Both the position numbers and the translations under genes were made by a program. 6,995 bases of DNA from Deltaproteobacteria bacterium CG07_land_8_20_14_0_80_60_11 (GTDB lineage: Bacteria; Desulfobacterota; Desulfobaccia; Desulfobaccales; 0-14-0-80-60-11): assembly GCA_002779455.1 (NCBI GenBank), contig PEWM01000282.1, positions 3,453 through 10,447 of the forward strand, written 5' to 3'. Of the stretch, positions 1-6,995 are shown one piece after another. The first letter of the stretch is position 1; each line of letters begins with the position of its first letter. The notes under the pieces are model-generated. The model was not told the DNA's origin. It saw only the letters and a list, made by a program, of their open reading frames with translations, and ran no database searches.

Positions 1-10
1 AAAATTGTTT

Positions 11-40
11 AGTTTATTATAACGAGCCATTAATTGTCAA
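11..40 (-). promoter_or_regulatory. Putative sigma-70-type promoter just downstream of rpoC
   Basis: Read on the minus strand, a perfect -35 hexamer TTGACA lies at 40-35, only four bases after the rpoC stop codon. A perfect -10 hexamer TATAAT lies at 21-16, but the spacer between them is 13 bases, well short of the usual 16-18. An alternative -10, TAAACT at 16-11 (4 of 6 consensus positions), gives an 18-base spacer with the same -35. The strip is strikingly AT-rich beside the GC-rich genes. It would drive the gene beyond the left edge; in related bacteria this is commonly rpsL, first gene of the str operon, but that gene is not visible. It could also be an AT-rich intergenic coincidence, and the spacing problem keeps confidence moderate. 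No hairpin followed by a T run is visible in 1-44, so rpoC transcription may read through. Confidence 0.5.
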
Positions 41-44
41 CCTA

Positions 45-4313
<4,269 letters not shown>

Positions 4314-4323
4314 AAAAGGCTGG

Positions 4324-4328
4324 TCCTC
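4324..4328 (-). promoter_or_regulatory. Ribosome-binding site of rpoC overlapping the rpoB stop
   Basis: GAGGA on the minus strand (4328-4324) shares bases with the rpoB TGA stop (4329-4327) and sits 10 bases before the ATG at 4313. It decides the rpoC start over the ATG at 4367. It also suggests that ribosomes finishing rpoB help initiation on rpoC, which would keep the two subunits at similar levels. The coupling is inferred from the layout. Confidence 0.65.
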
Positions 4329-6995
4329 AGGACTTGTCCTTGTCCTTCTTCGGGAGGAGTTCCACATTGAGCGCCAGGCTCTTGAGCTCCCGCACCAGGA
4401 CGTTGAAAGATTCCGGCAGTCCCGTTTCCAAATCGTATTCGCCTTTGAAGATTTTTTCGTACATGCGGGTCCGGCCGGCCACGTCGTCCGATTTCACCGT
4501 CAGGAATTCCTGGAGGGTATAAGCCGCGCCATAAGCTTCCAGGGCCCAGACTTCCATTTCCCCCAGGCGCTGGCCGCCGAACTGGGCCTTGCCGCCCAAA
4601 GGCTGCTGAGTCACCAGGGAGTACGGACCGATGGAGCGGGCATGGATCTTGTCGGCCACCAGGTGATGCAGTTTCATCATGTACATCACCCCCACGGTCA
4701 CGTCCCGGTCGAACTCCTCCCCGCTGCGGCCGTCACGCAGGCGCGCCTGGCCGCCGGTGGGCAGCCCGGCCTCCGCCAGGTAGCCCTGGACCTCTTCTTC
4801 CGTCACCCCGTCAAAGACCGGGGAGGCCATGTGAATGCCGTCCTCGTAATGCTTTTGCCAGATGTCCCGGAGTTCGTCGTAAGAAAGGGCATCGATCTCT
4901 TTGGTCAGGGTTTCATCAGCATTCAAAACCCGCTTCAGCCGCGCCTGGATGGAGTCCAGGCTGTAGAATTTATCGATCATCTCGCCGATGCTCTGGCCCA
5001 GGGCATGGGAAGCCCAACCCATGTGGGTCTCCAACACCTGGCCCACGTTCATGCGGGAGGGGACCCCCAGGGGGTTGAGGACGATGTCCACCGGGGTGCC
5101 GTCGGCAAAATACGGCATGTCTTCTTCCGGCATGAGCCGGGACACCACCCCTTTATTGCCGTGGCGGCCGGCCATCTTGTCGCCCACGGCCAGCTTGCGC
5201 TTCATGGCCACGAACACCTTGACCTTTTTGATCACCCCGGGGGGCAGCTCGTCCACTTTCCGGAGCCGGCCCAGCTTGGCTTCGAAAACCATGTTCACCA
5301 GGTGGAGCTGTTCCTGGTAGCGGTCCAGGAGCTGGTCTATCTGGTCTTCTAGGCCCGGTTCCTCAAAGGACACGTGCCGCCAGAACTCCAGGTTGTGGCG
5401 CTTCACCAAATCCGCCGGCACCGGCTCTCCCGTATGCAGAAAGGTGTTGCCGGTGCGCTCATCGTCCATGTTGTCGGCCACCTTCCGCCCCACCACCAGC
5501 TCTTTCACCTTCTGGCGGTAGGTCTGGGTGATGATGGCGATCTCGTCGCCCTGGTCCTTTTGCAGCTTGGCCACCGCCTCGTCTTCGATGGAGCGGCTGC
5601 GATCATCCTTTTCCACGCCCTTGCGGGAAAAGACCCGGGCGTCGATCACCACGCCTTCGATCCCCGGGGGGACCCGGAGCGAAGTGTCCTTCACGTCGCC
5701 GGCCTTCTCGCCGAAAATGGCCCGGAGCAGCTTCTCTTCCGGAGTGAGCTGCGTCTCCCCCTTCGGGGTGATCTTGCCCGCCAGGATGTCGCCGGGGCGC
5801 ACTTCGGAACCCAGCCAGATGATGCCGCTGTCGTCCAGGTTGCCCAAAGCGTCTTCGCCCACGTTGGGGATATCCCGGGTGATCTCCTCTTTCCCCAGCT
5901 TGGTGTCCCGGGCCATCACCTCGAATTCTTCGATGTGGATGGAGGTGAAGACGTCGTCTTTGATCAGGCGCTCACTCACCAGAATGGAGTCTTCAAAGTT
6001 GTAGCCGCCCCAGGGCATGAAGGCCACCATGACGTTCTTGCCCAGGGCCAACTCGCCCATGGCCGTGGCCGGGCCGTCGGCGATGATCTGGCCTTTCTCC
6101 ACCAGGTCTCCCGGCGCCACGATGGGCCGCTGGTTGAAACAGGTGTTCTGGTTGGTGCGCTGGAATTTCGTCAGCTTGTAGATGTCCACCGGCGAGCCGT
6201 TGCCGCCCGGGCCGGGCTCCGCCGCCCGGATGACGATCCGGGTGGAGTCCACGTCCTCTACATAACCCCGCCGCCGGGCCGTCACCGTGACCCCCGAATC
6301 CCGGGCCACCACGCCTTCCATACCCGTCCCCACCAGGGGCGAGCTGCTGGTTAACAGGGGCACCGCCTGGCGCTGCATGTTGGAGCCCATCAGGGCCCGG
6401 TTGGCGTCGTCGTGCTCCAGGAAGGGAATGAGCGAGGCCGCCACCGATACCAACTGGTTGGGGGACACGTCCATGTAGTCCACCTGGGCGGGGTGGGCGA
6501 TGATGAATTCCCCCCCTTTGCGGGCTTCGATCATATCCGTCAGAAACCGCCCTTTGCTGTCCAGGGGGGCGTTGGCCTGGGCGATGACCTGGTCACCTTC
6601 CTGCAGGGCGCTCAGGTACCTGATCTTCTTGGTGACCCGGGTCTCCACCTTGCCGCCCTTTTTCCCCACCTTTTCCACCACCCGGTAGGGGGTTTCGATG
6701 AACCCCAACTCGTTGACCCGGGCAAAGGTGGAAAGCGACACGATGAGACCGATGTTGGGACCTTCCGGGGTCTCAATGGGACAGATGCGGCCGTAGTGAG
6801 TGGGGTGCACGTCCCGCACCTCGAATCCGGCCCGTTCCCGGGTTAGCCCCCCGGGTCCCAGGGCGCTGAGACGCCGCTTGTGGGTGATTTCGCTCAACGG
6901 GTTGGTCTGATCCATGAACTGGGAAAGCTGAGAGGTGCCGAAAAACTCCTTGATCACCGCCTGCACCGGCTTGGCGTTCACCAGGTCGTGCGGCA
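4327..6995 (-). CDS. rpoB: DNA-directed RNA polymerase subunit beta, C-terminal part (5' end outside window)
   Basis: Encodes beta, partner of beta' in the RNA polymerase core and carrier of the rifampicin pocket. The frame stays open to the window edge: 888 complete residues are visible, starting PHDLVNAKP, which corresponds to about residue 489 of E. coli beta (1342 aa). The codon at 6981-6979 is an internal GTG valine, not a start. Residues 19-45 of the fragment are the rifampicin region (GTSQLSQFMDQ through THKRRLSAL). They are followed by ETPEGPNIGLI (cluster II) and DDANRALMGSNMQRQAVP. Further on come GKITPKGETQLTPEEKLLRAIF by roughly residue 440, a lineage insertion at about 5245-5607 (the beta-i9 position), the active-site motif GDKMAGRHGNKG (residues 604-615, 5149-5184), and the C-terminal GGKAQFGGQRLGEMEVWALEAYGAAY block through TVKSDD (4483-4596). 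It ends with a lysine-rich tail KKDKDKS and TGA. No break or missing key residue was seen. rpoC follows after 13 bases. Confidence 0.98.
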   Translation of the reverse strand, partial: PHDLVNAKPVQAVIKEFFGTSQLSQFMDQTNPLSEITHKRRLSALGPGGLTRERAGFEVRDVHPTHYGRICPIETPEGPNIGLIVSLSTFARVNELGFIETPYRVVEKVGKKGGKVETRVTKKIRYLSALQEGDQVIAQANAPLDSKGRFLTDMIEARKGGEFIIAHPAQVDYMDVSPNQLVSVAASLIPFLEHDDANRALMGSNMQRQAVPLLTSSSPLVGTGMEGVVARDSGVTVTARRRGYVEDVDSTRIVIRAAEPGPGGNGSPVDIYKLTKFQRTNQNTCFNQRPIVAPGDLVEKGQIIADGPATAMGELALGKNVMVAFMPWGGYNFEDSILVSERLIKDDVFTSIHIEEFEVMARDTKLGKEEITRDIPNVGEDALGNLDDSGIIWLGSEVRPGDILAGKITPKGETQLTPEEKLLRAIFGEKAGDVKDTSLRVPPGIEGVVIDARVFSRKGVEKDDRSRSIEDEAVAKLQKDQGDEIAIITQTYRQKVKELVVGRKVADNMDDERTGNTFLHTGEPVPADLVKRHNLEFWRHVSFEEPGLEDQIDQLLDRYQEQLHLVNMVFEAKLGRLRKVDELPPGVIKKVKVFVAMKRKLAVGDKMAGRHGNKGVVSRLMPEEDMPYFADGTPVDIVLNPLGVPSRMNVGQVLETHMGWASHALGQSIGEMIDKFYSLDSIQARLKRVLNADETLTKEIDALSYDELRDIWQKHYEDGIHMASPVFDGVTEEEVQGYLAEAGLPTGGQARLRDGRSGEEFDRDVTVGVMYMMKLHHLVADKIHARSIGPYSLVTQQPLGGKAQFGGQRLGEMEVWALEAYGAAYTLQEFLTVKSDDVAGRTRMYEKIFKGEYDLETGLPESFNVLVRELKSLALNVELLPKKDKDKS

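Noticed and set aside
1..44. A rho-independent terminator after rpoC
   Set aside because: No GC-rich inverted repeat precedes the T-rich end of this strip on the minus strand. The AT-rich bases are better explained as a promoter or plain spacer.
4314..4367. An 18-residue N-terminal extension of beta' from the ATG at 4367
   Set aside because: It is an out-of-frame reading of the rpoB 3' end with no conserved beta' sequence. The ATG at 4313 has a Shine-Dalgarno sequence at a workable distance.
6979..6981. A GTG at 6981-6979 as a possible start of a shorter beta subunit
   Set aside because: It is the valine of PHDLVNAKP, an internal conserved stretch matching about residue 493 of E. coli beta. 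The frame continues openly to the window edge, so the gene is truncated by the window and does not start here.

Overview
The window holds two adjacent genes on the minus strand, the 3' part of rpoB and a complete rpoC. These encode the beta and beta' subunits that build the catalytic core of bacterial RNA polymerase. Transcription runs from high to low coordinates. rpoB enters through the right edge, so its first roughly 490 codons (E. coli numbering) lie outside, and it ends at 4327. rpoC follows after 13 bases and ends at 45. The last 44 bases (1-44) are an AT-rich intergenic strip carrying a promoter-like sequence that points toward the next, unseen gene.

The sequence is GC-rich with strongly GC-ending codons. 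Both proteins closely resemble proteobacterial-type subunits. Beta has the proteobacterial-style long insertion before the GDKMAGRHGNKG motif, and beta' has the large insertion in the trigger loop (SI3). From memory, the wording of conserved blocks (for example NAKPVQAVIKEFFG, TSQLSQFMDQT and CNCGKYKRMKHRG) fits a Desulfobacterota (former Deltaproteobacteria) organism best. This is an inference, not a database result. In such genomes the next genes are usually rpsL-rpsG-fusA-tuf, which suits a promoter right after rpoC.

The two genes form one transcription and translation unit: the likely ribosome-binding site of rpoC overlaps the rpoB stop codon. All catalytic and zinc-binding residues that could be checked are present, and there is no frameshift, insertion or mobile element. 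The many long open frames on the plus strand are codon-register mirror images of these genes. I found no undescribed system here. The item most worth a second look is the promoter-like sequence at 11-40.
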